A DNA stretch of 59,491 bases from Guillardia theta CCMP2712 (GCF_000315625.1 NW_005434514.1:353-59843); one strand, 5' to 3'; positions 1 to 10,197 are shown, counted from the stretch's first letter. The notes: generated by a model not told the origin, from the letters alone. Made by a program: numbers and translations.

Positions 1-164
1 TGATCTCCGATACAGCAGGTTGCGAACATTTTCATCATACTGAAGAACCATACTTAGAAAGCTATTTGAAGTATACAAACCTCTCGCTTGCAGCTTCCTT
101 GGCGCCCTGGCGGCTTCCCCTACACCTGGCAAGGAGCCATGCTGCCGAAAATAACTGTTTCTGT
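1..164 (-). mobile_element. 5' end of an ORF1-only-type retroelement, cut by the window edge
   Basis: The first ~155 bases are nearly identical to 12872-13025, the 5' end of the ORF1-only element downstream. They include the ATG (complement of 49-51) and the first 16-17 codons (MVLQYDENVRN...), then the same 5' leader up to the shared 'gccgaaaataac'. In the other copy this leader runs into CCCTAAA repeats. Here it joins directly to the 3' region of the long LINE with no telomeric bases between. The remainder of the element lies outside the window. Confidence 0.8.
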
Positions 165-299
165 TGTTTCCATAGTCCTCAGTTCCGAGCCGCCGGTGCG
201 GCCGTGTCTCCTCCGGGCCCGGGTTGACGGTTTCAGTGTAACCGTCCACCTGTCCAGTTTTTGCGCTAAGTCCATGTCCCTTCCCCGCCTGCCGCCTGT

Positions 300-570
300 G
301 AAGCTTCCCCGTCAGTCTGTCCTTGTTGACCTTTCCCCTGTCGTCATCCATCTGTCTCCTGTGTCCTTGCCCCTTCCTTGCCATGTTGGTTGTTTTTCGC
401 CTATGAGGCTTCACCTTCGGTCTGTCCGTTGACCGTTGCCCTTTCGTCTTCATCTGTCTTCTGTGTCCTTGCCCCTTCCCAGCCATGCTGATCCTGGTTG
501 CTAGCTTTTGAGGCTTCCCTTGTGATCTGTCCTCGTTGATATTTACCCCTTCATCTTCCAACCATCTTAT
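300..570 (-). repeat. Imperfect ~105-110 bp tandem repeats in LINE 3' UTR
   Basis: Three degenerate units start near 300, 409 and 513. Each carries an 'aggcttc' start, a 'tctgtcc(t/g)(t/c)gttga' block and, in the first two, 'ctgtgtccttgccccttcc' followed by 'gccatg'. The third unit is partial. Confidence 0.6.
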
Positions 571-575
571 ATCCT

Positions 576-1946
576 TCATGCTTGTTCTCTGTTGGTCGTG
601 TCTCCTCGTCTCCTTGAGGTCCACAGCATGTGTTGCACTTCGAGCAGCTGGATGACTATCTTGGTCATGGCTCTGTCAATCATATCCTCGTCCATGAGCA
701 AGTTCCGGAAATTTGTGGTCCATTCCCGCTCCATAATACTGCCTCTCACTCCTGCAATGAACGTGGCTTGTATGACCTCTGTGTTGTCGCTCCTACTTGT
801 CATCTCTGCCCGCAGTGCTGCATATTTCTGTTCTTTCTCCTGAAACTTTGCTTTCAGGTTTGCCAGACTGCTTCCCTCGCCCGTGAACTCTGAAGTTCTT
901 GCTATCTCCACCAGCACAATGCGATTGCTCCCTCTGAAGTAGCAGAGCCCATCTGGTATAAGATTGCCGTGCTCTGGTGCAGTCAGTCCTAGCCCTGTCA
1001 TAGAGTTGATTGGCGTTTGCCACCAACTCTCCTGTTCAACACTTTTCTTCTTCCAGCTTTCTGTCAGGCATCCCTTGATTGTCTCCATTACTCTGTTGTG
1101 TGCCAAAGCGATCATGAGCTCAAATTCTTTGCAGGCTAGCTGGATATGCACCCAGCTTTCTTCCCTGCCTTCGCACCATGGGCAACAGGGGGATGTCGTC
1201 TTCTTCCACTGGAACAGCTTTTTCCTCGTAGGTGCTGACCAGGTAATAGCTTGGATGGCTGTCCGAAGTACTGATCCTCGACACCTCTGTAAGGCTCGAC
1301 CTAGGATCCTTCTGCCCACTTGTGGTTCCAGGAGAAAGGTTTCCGTCAAGGTAAGGGGGGCTTCTTTCCTCCTCAGTTCCAGTTGTTCTTCTCTGATTAT
1401 CTTATCCCATATTTTCAGTCGATCCATCCCCGGCTTGAAGTTCTCTTCGTCTGCAATGCAGAATCCCAAGTCGCTGTCGATGAGGGCCCTTTCCCACGTG
1501 GAGGAGAAGGAGGATTTTCCCTTGCGAGCTTCCTCTGCAGCTTCTTGCACTACGGTGTGGTCTGCGATCAGAGAGAGGTTGATCTCAATGCCTTCCCGCT
1601 GAAATTTGCTCAGGCATTCCTGCAGTCTTCCTGCCAAGTCGTATACGAGCTCGTCTTCATACTGCATGGTAGACCATCTGAGGGTGTCCGTAAGAAAGCG
1701 ATGCATTCGGGTTGATTTAAAGAGGACGAAGATTTTCCTGATTGTTTTCTGTTTGCCTCTTTGTTCCCAAATCGCTTGTAGGAGTATGCAGAGTGCGATG
1801 GTATGTGCTCTGATGACGCTACATTTTCCGTGTATCTTGATCGCTCCGCGTTCCTGCTCTCCTTCCTTTTCTTGCGTGCTGTATCCTATCGACATTGATC
1901 GACCCTTCCTGTTTCGTGATATGTCGCCGTGGATTGCGGACCACAC
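576..1946 (-). CDS. LINE ORF2 C-terminal part: zinc knuckle plus restriction-like endonuclease
   Basis: This 456-codon open frame overlaps the 3' end of the main ORF2 frame by 128 bp in a different phase. About residue 252 there is a C-x2-C-x8-H-x4-C knuckle (CPWC...H...C). About residues 328-372 there is a PDG, then VEIA, then EKEQKY, matching the order PD / acidic residue / KxxKY of the R2-type restriction-like endonuclease. In RLE-encoding elements this block follows the RT, as it does here. The frame almost certainly continues ORF2, so an indel or a translational +1 shift joins them. The conserved tail QLLEVQHMLWT recurs in the fragment near 16520, which supports this reading frame. Confidence 0.75.
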   Translation of the reverse strand: MWSAIHGDISRNRKGRSMSIGYSTQEKEGEQERGAIKIHGKCSVIRAHTIALCILLQAIWEQRGKQKTIRKIFVLFKSTRMHRFLTDTLRWSTMQYEDELVYDLAGRLQECLSKFQREGIEINLSLIADHTVVQEAAEEARKGKSSFSSTWERALIDSDLGFCIADEENFKPGMDRLKIWDKIIREEQLELRRKEAPLTLTETFLLEPQVGRRILGRALQRCRGSVLRTAIQAITWSAPTRKKLFQWKKTTSPCCPWCEGREESWVHIQLACKEFELMIALAHNRVMETIKGCLTESWKKKSVEQESWWQTPINSMTGLGLTAPEHGNLIPDGLCYFRGSNRIVLVEIARTSEFTGEGSSLANLKAKFQEKEQKYAALRAEMTSRSDNTEVIQATFIAGVRGSIMEREWTTNFRNLLMDEDMIDRAMTKIVIQLLEVQHMLWTSRRRGDTTNREQA

Positions 1947-4900
1947 GTGGTTCCTGTTCTTCTCCTGTTTGGCCGAGGCTTGATGGCTTGAGGCTTGATA
2001 GTTTTTCGTTTTGCTTCCTTCGGTATTCTTGTAGCTCCTCCTGTTCAGGGATCAGGTGTACTGTGAGTTGGACAATTATTCTCTCTTGTTCCGACTCTTT
2101 GCAGTAGACAATCAGGTCGTCTTGTGACTTCCTGAGGCTCCGATCGCCCGTCCTCCAGAAATTTGCAGCGTAACAAATTTCTGATCCTTTAGGTACCTTA
2201 CCGACTAGCATGAAGCCGTCAGGGGTTTCTTTCCTGGAGCAAGTTTGGTTCCATCCGATCATGATTGTTCCGGACTCGCATGCGGCGTGGCTGAGGTATT
2301 GCTCCTGTTGGTCGATCCATATTATTTCACGTCGAACCTCGTCGTCCTGCAAGCTGTCTGTTGCGGCCTGGATTGTCGGGTGATAGAGGGTGGGCCAGTT
2401 GCTGAACTGTTTTGTTTCAGCGAGCATCCCCAAGTGTTCTAGAAATTCGTACGACAGCGGAAGGCCTTGTTGTCTATCTCGAATTTCAGCCATGGCGGTG
2501 GTTAGATGTTCCCACCAAGCTTGCGAGTTGAGTAAGCTGTTGTGTTTTTTGCTGATATGCTTAGCAATTTGCAGTAGGATCTCTGTCTTCTCTGGGTTCT
2601 TGGCGCCATCTTCATCTTCTTTCCTCGCAAATGGCGCCGAGCGAAGGGAAGGTTCGGCTTCTTTGATGTCTTGTTCTTGGCCCGTGTGACTTCTGGGCCG
2701 GTCCATGATTGCTATGTCGCCCTTGATTTTGAAACTTTCCTTACCTTTTAGGATAAGGTGTTCCTGTTGATCCAGATTGCCTAGTAATTTAGCCATGAGG
2801 GATCTTGTGTTTGCATGAGCTGGGTGTGGCCTTCTCTCTTCTGCTGCTTCCCGATGCTTTTTGGATGTCTCCTCCCGGTCCTCCTCTGATTGCGGGTGTG
2901 ACTTTCGTTTTCGGGTTGTAGCACTATCCTGCGTGGCAACCTCTCGTCTTCTCCTCTTTGTTCCTGATGCTCTGTTGACGCTGCTTACCCAGATGACATT
3001 TTCTTGTAGCAATTGCATTACGATCCCCTCCGCCTCCTCGCGTTGCCTTGGGAAAGGCCAGAGCTTCCTTGGCAAATGCAGTTCTTCGTCCGCGATAGGT
3101 CGTACATTGCGTAGCAAGGAGAATTGGAGTTTCGGGAGTTGCCTCCATAAGGCTTGGAAGTTCGTCCAGCCCTGTGGTCTGTTACAGTCGTTCAAGTTTG
3201 CCACCATATCCTCCATCCTATGAAGGAGGGAGATGCTTCCAGGTAGGTGACCTGCTTCTATATGGGCCCAGCTGATCCTCGTGTTTAGTTTTTCCGCCAG
3301 CCAGACTGCTAAAGCTTCGGGTCCCCGCACCACATCCCGCTCCATAGTTCGAAAATTCATTTCTCTTTGGAGCTCGAGCATTGTTTGACACCCCCATTTT
3401 ACGCACGAGTTTCTGAGTTTAGATATCAGTCTATCTTGGATGTCTCCACCATGCTTACTATTCACTTCTCGTTCGATGTATCGTAACGCTGCTCTTCCTA
3501 GGATTGGGGCAGGATGAGGGACCTGCAGCCCTCCATTCTCTGTTGGCAGGTAGAATATACCATTCCCTGTACTTTTGCTTAGGCCTAACGCTTTTTTAAA
3601 AGCTCGTATCCACAGTTGATCTAATTCTTGTAGGTCTCGCCAAGTCCATCCAGTCATGACTGCGGAGTAGCGAAAGACGTTGAGAATTCCAACTTTCACC
3701 AGGTAAAATTTTTGCGCAGGAGTATAACTCGACGAGCTGATATTGTTGATCAGTTCTTTGGTTTTTTCAAAGACGTATGCTCGTTCTCCCCAAGTGAAAG
3801 GGCAGCCCTTTATTCTTCGTCTTTCTTCCTTCCACAGAGAGATGCGATAGCCGAGATATTTGAACGGTTTAGTAGCCGGTAGGGCTTCGACAGGTTCCCC
3901 CATGACCGTTATTTTGTTCGCACCAGGAACCTCTCCCTTGCGAGCATAGTCGAAGCTGGTTATCTCTGATTTCTTATTGTTGATTTGCAGTCCTGACCAT
4001 TTGCAGAAGGAATCCACCACTGCTACCAACTCTCGCATTTCTTTCATCGTGTGTGCGATGAGTACCATGTCATCGGCGAAGGACAGGTTGTTTGTTGTTC
4101 CTGTGCTGCACTTGTCCAATTGCCTAGAGAGGATGCATAGCACCAAGTTGGCCAGTTGTGGGCTACTTGCTCCACCTTGTGGCAGCCCGATCATTAGAGG
4201 TATTTTCCCTGTGTTGAACTCGTTTGTTTGTATTTGCAGTTCGACTCCACTGTTGCAGGCTATCACAGTTCTAATGTCTTCAGGATGGAAGCCTAGGCTG
4301 TTCATTGCCTGCTCGACCACCTCGATCGCCACATTGTTAAAGAAGTTCGCAAAGTCCAGGTACAAGAGAATGAGGGACGTTTTGGCCTCTTCTGCTTCTT
4401 CTACGATCGAGATCAGTCGATGAGCCTGCCGACTTGTGCTTCTGCCTGGACGGAACCCCTCCTGGAAGTTTGTGAGGACGTTATTTGCTTCTACTGTCTT
4501 ACTCAGACGATGCGCCAGGATTGCCTGAACCAGCCGAGTAAGCGTTGACATGACGCATATAGGCCGCATGTTTTCGAGAATGTGACAGAATTGATTTTTT
4601 GGCAGGAGGCGTACTCTCGCTGTCTTGTTGAGAACCTCAGCTTTGCCTTCTAGGGCTGCATTGACTAACTTACCAACTTCCTCTCGGCATGCTGGTGGCA
4701 GCGCCCGCAGCACTTCGTTCGAAATGAGGTCAAGTCCTGCAGCCTTTCGTCTCGGCGCCGAGGCGAGCCAGACATCAATCTCTCCCGGTGCCAGGGGTCT
4801 GGTGATTTCCTGTTGTTGTCTCCTTGAAAGCTGCACCCCCTCAGGCGGTGTGATCCGTCTTGGGGCCACGGTTGTGAACGACTTACATTTTGTGCAGTAC

Positions 4901-7900
4901 GGGGTAATCCCTCCCCCTCCGATGGTCTCGTCGCTTGAGTCAGCCAAGGGGAGCATACATCCGATGTTTGAGCATTTTGAGCAGGTCCCTTGTTTCGTGC
5001 ATGCGTTGACGCTGAAGAAGAATCGTGTATGGTCCGCGTCCTCTAGCTCTCTAACCTTCTGCATTGGGAGATGATCCGTGAGATCACGGTATCCTGCTAT
5101 CTCCCATGTTGTTTTATCCGATTCTTCTAGTGCTACAATTGCTTTCGTGATTGTGTTTGCAGGTAGCAGTGATAGAAAGATCCAGTCATCTGTCCCCTCT
5201 CGCTCGATCCCAATCATCAGTTGCTGGTTTGCACTCCAAAATGCTCTAACGCCCCTCGTGTCTTCGCTAGATAGGGTTGCTTCGATTTGGTTGATGAGCT
5301 CGTCGGCATTGTCGACTATCTTGCCGAGCAGTCGAAGAGCCAAGCCTTTGTGGCAACGAAGGGAGTTAGGGTGTTTTTTCTTGATGTCTTGACTTATCAT
5401 CGGTTCTTTGGGAATGAAATCATTCTTGCGTCCCATTGCATTCTGGGATTCACGGCTGCCTACCGTGCCTAGCCGTGTTTGCTGCTGTTGGCAGATCTCT
5501 TGGAAAACTTCGTTGTTTTGTTCTTCACATATCGTTCTGAACCTCTCGATCTTAGTTCGCAATTCTCTTTGTAATGTAGCTTCCGTAGGTACACCAGTCG
5601 CTGGGCTTTGCTGTGATGCTTCCCTAAGTTTAGTCCGCAAGTTGCGGATCGATCTCTTCAAATCCATTTGTTCTTTGTTCGAATGTCGCCTCCCTCCCTT
5701 TCTGATTTTTACCTCCTTTAGTGGTAGAGAGTTGGCGAGCATCTCACAAATGTTACATTCTTGCGCCTTAGCTCGCATGTCTCGTATGTTTGCATCTAGT
5801 TGTTGCGCCCATTCGATCTTCTTCTCCTCCCACGAATCGCGATCCAGCACCCATCTGCTTTTAGGGGTTTCCCCCTTCTTCTGTCGTGAATTCATCTGAT
5901 GCACTTCTACTCGTGGGATTAGCTGCGTCTCCTCGGACGTGAACTTGGTGTGTACTTGCACCACCAGGGCTCTGTGATCAACTGCTCCCCCTATCACACA
6001 GCCGTCGACCGTCCACGATTGAAGGGAGATGTTTGGAAAGTTGTCCTCGTCACTTGGGGGGTGAATAGCGAGAACTGCGTCGAGTTTGGCTTCTATCAGT
6101 TCTTGTTTGTACCATGTTGAGAAGGTAAATGTTGTCCCAGTCTCGCTGATCTGTTCATATGAGAGTGTACGGTGTGCGGAAAGGTCTGCCAGGAATTTCT
6201 CGAATCTCTCATCTGCTTTTGCGGTGATAGATGAGGGGGAATATCCTCTCCGCATTGGTGTTGTTGTGTTGGTTCTTGCTGCATTAAAGTCTCCGGCTAT
6301 GATGTGTGTCTCTCTCGTTCCCAGAGCGAGGTGTAGCAGCTCTGCCCACAGTTCCCCTTGCTCTCGAATCGCATTTTCCGCAGGTACCTGATGGAGGTTT
6401 GTGACTAAGAAAGAATTTTTCCCTGTTCCGACTTTGATCGAAAACACTCGGTTTCGATATTTCTTTTCTTTGTTGCACGCCTGGTGAGCGGCAGGGGAGG
6501 GTGACGGCGACAGGGCCGCATGTACCAGCGTTACCAACCTCAGGTCTCCTTTCCCCTTCTTCGCATTGATCTTTGCAGGCCCCAGGAAGATTCTGTAGCA
6601 GGCCCAGTTCTCCTTGATCATCTTCCTTAATTTGTTCTCGTCGCGGGCCGAGACCCTTACCTCTTGTAGTAGCACAACCCCAGGTTGGAAGGACTGGATT
6701 AAGTATGCGAGGATGTGCTTGAGAACAAAGTGATTGCAACCATTCACATTTTGTGAGATGAGGAAACCTGGGTCTGAGCTTTTTCGATGCATCTGCGCCC
6801 AATCATTGCCCCTTTGCTCCTCCTGCCTTTCCCCCCTCCGCTCCTTCCCTCTCTGGGAGGTTTTCTCTCCTGATTGTGCATTCTCCTCCATTTCCTCACC
6901 CAGATGTCTTGGTTGGGGCTTCGTGGGGGTCGCTTGCCGCTGGATTGCGATCGGCTGTACCTCCTCCTCAAGCTTTGTCGTCGAGGTCATCAGCCGCTGG
7001 ATTACCTCCTCCTCAAGCTTTGTCGTCGAGGTCATCAGCCGCTGGATTGCGTGTGGCTGTACCTCCTCCTCAAGCTTTGTCGTCGAGGTCATCAGCCGCT
7101 GGATTGCGTTCGGCTGTACCTCCTCCTCCGGCTTTGTCGTCGATGTCGAGTTCTCTTGCACCCTCGCCTCCTTCGGCAGAGATCGCAGAATTACCTGGGC
7201 CGTTTCCTCCATCTTCTCCAGATGGGTGAGAGCTTCGATCAGTTGTGTTCTGGTTTGCATCAGCCATTCTTGCGGAGGTCTTAGTCTTGTCCTCGTTTCC
7301 ATCGTTGCTAGCCAGTCTTGATTTGTCTCGCAGAGCAGTAGGGTGTGAAGGATAGCGAACACTCCGCAGTTGAAGTTATCTTCCTGTTGGAAGGCTGAGC
7401 ACCACTTTACCTGCCATGGGGCGTTGGTCTGATCGTCAAAGATGTGTTCGATCACTCCGATTGTCAGCTCAGCCATTTCTCTTGCTCCGTGCTCCCCCGT
7501 TGTTGCAAGATTCCTCGCTCCCTCGATCCCTCGTGGGTCCCTCGTTGTGCTCGTTCTGTCCTCGCAGAGAGGGTCCAATATGTACGCGCATCGCCGATCA
7601 TATCTTAATGCAATTAGAATCCAGTGGTTGCTGTGGATGATAGTTGGGAACAGGAAGGTGTGTTGCTCATCTCTCAAACTGCTGAGGTGAAATCTGTTCC
7701 CGACTCTCAAGCGGGACGCCTCGTCTCGCAGACTGGATATTACCCTTGGCAAGAAGATGATGTTCCGCGTTTGCTGGTCCTCACGAGCTCTCCCTTTGCG
7801 TACCATATGTATTGCTCTTCCTCCTTGAAGAGCCTTGCTCATCTCATTGAGAGTAACTTCGATCATGTTCTCGCATAAAAATCCGCTTACTCCTCGATTG

Positions 7901-8082
7901 TTCAGGGCAGTGATGCCAAATTCCTTGTCGCCTCGTTTGTCTGACCATGGGATCTCCTCGATCCAATCAAAAAAATACAATGTTCTATCTACATGTTGCG
8001 TTTCCTTTGAAACCGTTTCCCTCTCCCCCCCTTGCCTACTCCCGGCACTCCCCCCTTCCTCCTCCCTTCCTCCTCCTGTCAT
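1819..8082 (-). CDS. LINE ORF2: Ulp1-like protease, APE endonuclease, reverse transcriptase
   Basis: The frame has 2087 codons with ATG at 8082. Residues ~150-240 show a C48/Ulp1-like order: H153 in HSNHWILIAL, D170 in YILDP, Q232/233 and C239 in FNCGVFAI. Four ~19-residue TSTTKLEEEVQ-type repeats follow near 325-390. An APE-type endonuclease has its QN start near 440, LQEVR near 472, GDFNAA near 597 and DHRALV near 700. A Cys-rich stretch (CSKC...YCTKC) lies near 1030-1070. The RT shows GFRPGRST, LDFANFFN, GLPQGG and FADDMVL (~1335). The sequence is open throughout, so it may be recently active. The start lies 9 nt after the ORF1 stop, which suggests reinitiation. No RNase H was recognised. 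Confidence 0.85.
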   Translation of the reverse strand: MTGGGREEEGGSAGSRQGGERETVSKETQHVDRTLYFFDWIEEIPWSDKRGDKEFGITALNNRGVSGFLCENMIEVTLNEMSKALQGGRAIHMVRKGRAREDQQTRNIIFLPRVISSLRDEASRLRVGNRFHLSSLRDEQHTFLFPTIIHSNHWILIALRYDRRCAYILDPLCEDRTSTTRDPRGIEGARNLATTGEHGAREMAELTIGVIEHIFDDQTNAPWQVKWCSAFQQEDNFNCGVFAILHTLLLCETNQDWLATMETRTRLRPPQEWLMQTRTQLIEALTHLEKMEETAQVILRSLPKEARVQENSTSTTKPEEEVQPNAIQRLMTSTTKLEEEVQPHAIQRLMTSTTKLEEEVIQRLMTSTTKLEEEVQPIAIQRQATPTKPQPRHLGEEMEENAQSGEKTSQRGKERRGERQEEQRGNDWAQMHRKSSDPGFLISQNVNGCNHFVLKHILAYLIQSFQPGVVLLQEVRVSARDENKLRKMIKENWACYRIFLGPAKINAKKGKGDLRLVTLVHAALSPSPSPAAHQACNKEKKYRNRVFSIKVGTGKNSFLVTNLHQVPAENAIREQGELWAELLHLALGTRETHIIAGDFNAARTNTTTPMRRGYSPSSITAKADERFEKFLADLSAHRTLSYEQISETGTTFTFSTWYKQELIEAKLDAVLAIHPPSDEDNFPNISLQSWTVDGCVIGGAVDHRALVVQVHTKFTSEETQLIPRVEVHQMNSRQKKGETPKSRWVLDRDSWEEKKIEWAQQLDANIRDMRAKAQECNICEMLANSLPLKEVKIRKGGRRHSNKEQMDLKRSIRNLRTKLREASQQSPATGVPTEATLQRELRTKIERFRTICEEQNNEVFQEICQQQQTRLGTVGSRESQNAMGRKNDFIPKEPMISQDIKKKHPNSLRCHKGLALRLLGKIVDNADELINQIEATLSSEDTRGVRAFWSANQQLMIGIEREGTDDWIFLSLLPANTITKAIVALEESDKTTWEIAGYRDLTDHLPMQKVRELEDADHTRFFFSVNACTKQGTCSKCSNIGCMLPLADSSDETIGGGGITPYCTKCKSFTTVAPRRITPPEGVQLSRRQQQEITRPLAPGEIDVWLASAPRRKAAGLDLISNEVLRALPPACREEVGKLVNAALEGKAEVLNKTARVRLLPKNQFCHILENMRPICVMSTLTRLVQAILAHRLSKTVEANNVLTNFQEGFRPGRSTSRQAHRLISIVEEAEEAKTSLILLYLDFANFFNNVAIEVVEQAMNSLGFHPEDIRTVIACNSGVELQIQTNEFNTGKIPLMIGLPQGGASSPQLANLVLCILSRQLDKCSTGTTNNLSFADDMVLIAHTMKEMRELVAVVDSFCKWSGLQINNKKSEITSFDYARKGEVPGANKITVMGEPVEALPATKPFKYLGYRISLWKEERRRIKGCPFTWGERAYVFEKTKELINNISSSSYTPAQKFYLVKVGILNVFRYSAVMTGWTWRDLQELDQLWIRAFKKALGLSKSTGNGIFYLPTENGGLQVPHPAPILGRAALRYIEREVNSKHGGDIQDRLISKLRNSCVKWGCQTMLELQREMNFRTMERDVVRGPEALAVWLAEKLNTRISWAHIEAGHLPGSISLLHRMEDMVANLNDCNRPQGWTNFQALWRQLPKLQFSLLRNVRPIADEELHLPRKLWPFPRQREEAEGIVMQLLQENVIWVSSVNRASGTKRRRREVATQDSATTRKRKSHPQSEEDREETSKKHREAAEERRPHPAHANTRSLMAKLLGNLDQQEHLILKGKESFKIKGDIAIMDRPRSHTGQEQDIKEAEPSLRSAPFARKEDEDGAKNPEKTEILLQIAKHISKKHNSLLNSQAWWEHLTTAMAEIRDRQQGLPLSYEFLEHLGMLAETKQFSNWPTLYHPTIQAATDSLQDDEVRREIIWIDQQEQYLSHAACESGTIMIGWNQTCSRKETPDGFMLVGKVPKGSEICYAANFWRTGDRSLRKSQDDLIVYCKESEQERIIVQLTVHLIPEQEELQEYRRKQNEKLSSLKPSSLGQTGEEQEPRVVRNPRRHITKQEGSINVDRIQHARKGRRAGTRSDQDTRKM
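6944..7140 (-). repeat. 57-bp in-frame tandem repeat inside ORF2
   Basis: A unit containing 'caagctttgtcgtcgaggtc' recurs about four times. One copy is 12 bp shorter, so the frame is kept. It encodes the TSTTKLEEEVQPHAIQRLM repeats between the protease and APE domains, probably a flexible acidic linker. Confidence 0.8.
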
Positions 8083-8091
8083 GATTCGGTT

Positions 8092-10197
8092 TTAGAGTTG
8101 AGAGGCAACCTCTCCCTCTTGGTTGCCACTCTCCTCTTCCATCTCCAGTCCCATCTCCTCCTCTGCCTTGCTCAAGAGAAACTCAATTTCGTCTCCCGAG
8201 CCTACGCTGCCTTGGTAGGTTAGCGTGGCTGTGAGAACTAATTTATTCAGGGCAAGAAACAACAAGTCAGTTCGAAATTCTTTTTGTTGTTTCTCCCCTC
8301 CTCTCCCTGTTGCTTTTGCAAAGGCTCCCTGGCGTCTTCTTGATGCTACCGTCTCCCACGCATGCTGCTCGCTTACTCTTGCAATCTTACTCTTCAAAAC
8401 TTGCATGTCGTCGTCCTGGGTTGCCGAGGATGATTCCGCCCATTCCTTCAGCGTCGGAAAACATGCATTTCCAGGAGATGACAAGCTGTCGTACAGGCCG
8501 ACTATGGCTCCATCGAGCCTGAGTTTGCAAGCTTGGTTTTCTGCACTCTGTCCCTGGTTGACAGTCTCCTCCAGAACTTTGTAGATGTCTTCGAGGACCA
8601 CGTTTGCCTCTGGTTCTGGGATGTTGATCTCATTCTCGATCCGTTCGAGATCTACCTGTGCCCACAGAGGCTCTGTAGGGGGTTCTGTAGCGATCGCTTC
8701 CCAGATGTTGGCACTGCCTGGCTCTAGGAGAAGAAGTTTCCCTGCCCTGTCCCATGGCGCAAAGGACCTGAGGATGTCAATCGCCGTTTCTTTTTCTGAG
8801 AAGCTGAGCACTAGATGTTCACCGTTCCAGCTGTTGGTCTCGACATCTTCTTTCGAGGAGATCTTGACGATGTGCTCAGCCGCTGACTCCTTCCAGCTCG
8901 CCACGATCCGTCTCAGTCCTCGAATTGTCATGCCCATAGAGAGATCCTCCCCGTCGCAGATCTGTTCAGCTTCCTCTCTGGTGAACCTTCCCTTCTGTGC
9001 TTTACTCTTGACCAGTACCTCATAGGTCACTCTTCGTGGTACTGCTCCTAGCGCGTCGGGCAAGAAGTCCAACCTAATTGGATGCTGTCTCGTTACCCTG
9101 GTGATTGCACTAACCTGAGTAGTGAACCATTTGAGGATCTTTTCATCTTCCGACATCAGTCCGAGGTGTATGCCTCCTCCATTCCTGTCGTCTCCCTCAA
9201 ACATCCGTAGCGTGGTGCTCAGGACGTCCGTCGAAGAGCATCTCGCAATCCAATCGATCTCTCTTCCTTGTCGTATCTCGTCCACTCCGGCTGCTGCGAA
9301 AGTGCGTTTGTTGGGCTGACCTTGAGGTCTCCTCTTCGTCTTGACCTCTAGCTGCATGCCCGCTTCCGGCTGCACCTCCAACACAGCTATTCCTTGTTGC
9401 AGCAGGTGTTGACGATAGATCTCCGTAATCCCAGCTGAGTTCATGCCATTCATCTTGAGGAGGTGAGAGAACTCAGCTAGGGCCCCCGCCTTGCCAGAGT
9501 GCTTATCCTTCTGTGGCCTTATCTTGAAGGAGCAAGGATGCTTCGAATGCGCGTTCACCGCGCGGATCATCTTTCCGTCGATCCTGAAGTTCGTCTGTCC
9601 TTTCCACAGCAGTTCTGCTGCGTCGTTCAATTGGAGTGTTGCCACGACTGGGATTTCATCCACTGTCGGAATCAAATCTTTCTTGATCGGGGCTCTCCAC
9701 GAGATGCATTTCTTGCCCTGCTCCTCGTGCACCAAGAGTCCTTGATCCTTCAACTTCTCACACAGTACCTCAACTTGTTTTATGTACTGGGTAGGAACTC
9801 CGAGGATAGCCATGGTAATCAGTTTACCACTCTCGGGGGACGCTCCTGAAGCATCGATGCAGGCACTCTTGTCTAGTACCTCCTGTTTGTCTGCGTTCCA
9901 TGCAGAGACATACCACGACTGTCCTTCTTCCCCCCATTCTTTGATGGCATCCTCCTGGCTCCTGACTTCAGCATGTTTGCAGGTCTGTCGAATGGCTTCG
10001 GCTAAGGCGTTCATCGAGACTTCCTTGGACTGCAAGGCTCTGCCTGTCCTGCTCTGAGGGTACTGCCTGACGAAGTGTTCCAATCTTCGGATCAGCTCTC
10101 CTAGCGAAGGTGCTGAAGGTGTCGTGTCCTTGTTTAGGAACTGGGAAACTCGGACACGAGCAATCTGTTTCCTTTCCTCTTTGGATAGATACCACAT
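8092..10197 (-). CDS. LINE ORF1 protein
   Basis: About 701 residues, starting at the first true ATG (10197); an in-frame TTG lies two codons upstream. It aligns by eye with the ORF1 proteins at 10774-12921 and 13683-15859: a Y(P)xSRT block followed by LAEAIRxTC near residue 70, a KxIxW(R/K)AP block, a DGK/DGR block followed by SFKIR, and a late block with LxLSF. It is clearly divergent from those two. I see no CCHC knuckle or RRM. By position it is the RNA-binding or Gag-like ORF1 protein, and that role is inferred from location only. The stop is 9 nt before the ORF2 ATG. Confidence 0.75.
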   Translation of the reverse strand: MWYLSKEERKQIARVRVSQFLNKDTTPSAPSLGELIRRLEHFVRQYPQSRTGRALQSKEVSMNALAEAIRQTCKHAEVRSQEDAIKEWGEEGQSWYVSAWNADKQEVLDKSACIDASGASPESGKLITMAILGVPTQYIKQVEVLCEKLKDQGLLVHEEQGKKCISWRAPIKKDLIPTVDEIPVVATLQLNDAAELLWKGQTNFRIDGKMIRAVNAHSKHPCSFKIRPQKDKHSGKAGALAEFSHLLKMNGMNSAGITEIYRQHLLQQGIAVLEVQPEAGMQLEVKTKRRPQGQPNKRTFAAAGVDEIRQGREIDWIARCSSTDVLSTTLRMFEGDDRNGGGIHLGLMSEDEKILKWFTTQVSAITRVTRQHPIRLDFLPDALGAVPRRVTYEVLVKSKAQKGRFTREEAEQICDGEDLSMGMTIRGLRRIVASWKESAAEHIVKISSKEDVETNSWNGEHLVLSFSEKETAIDILRSFAPWDRAGKLLLLEPGSANIWEAIATEPPTEPLWAQVDLERIENEINIPEPEANVVLEDIYKVLEETVNQGQSAENQACKLRLDGAIVGLYDSLSSPGNACFPTLKEWAESSSATQDDDMQVLKSKIARVSEQHAWETVASRRRQGAFAKATGRGGEKQQKEFRTDLLFLALNKLVLTATLTYQGSVGSGDEIEFLLSKAEEEMGLEMEEESGNQEGEVASQL

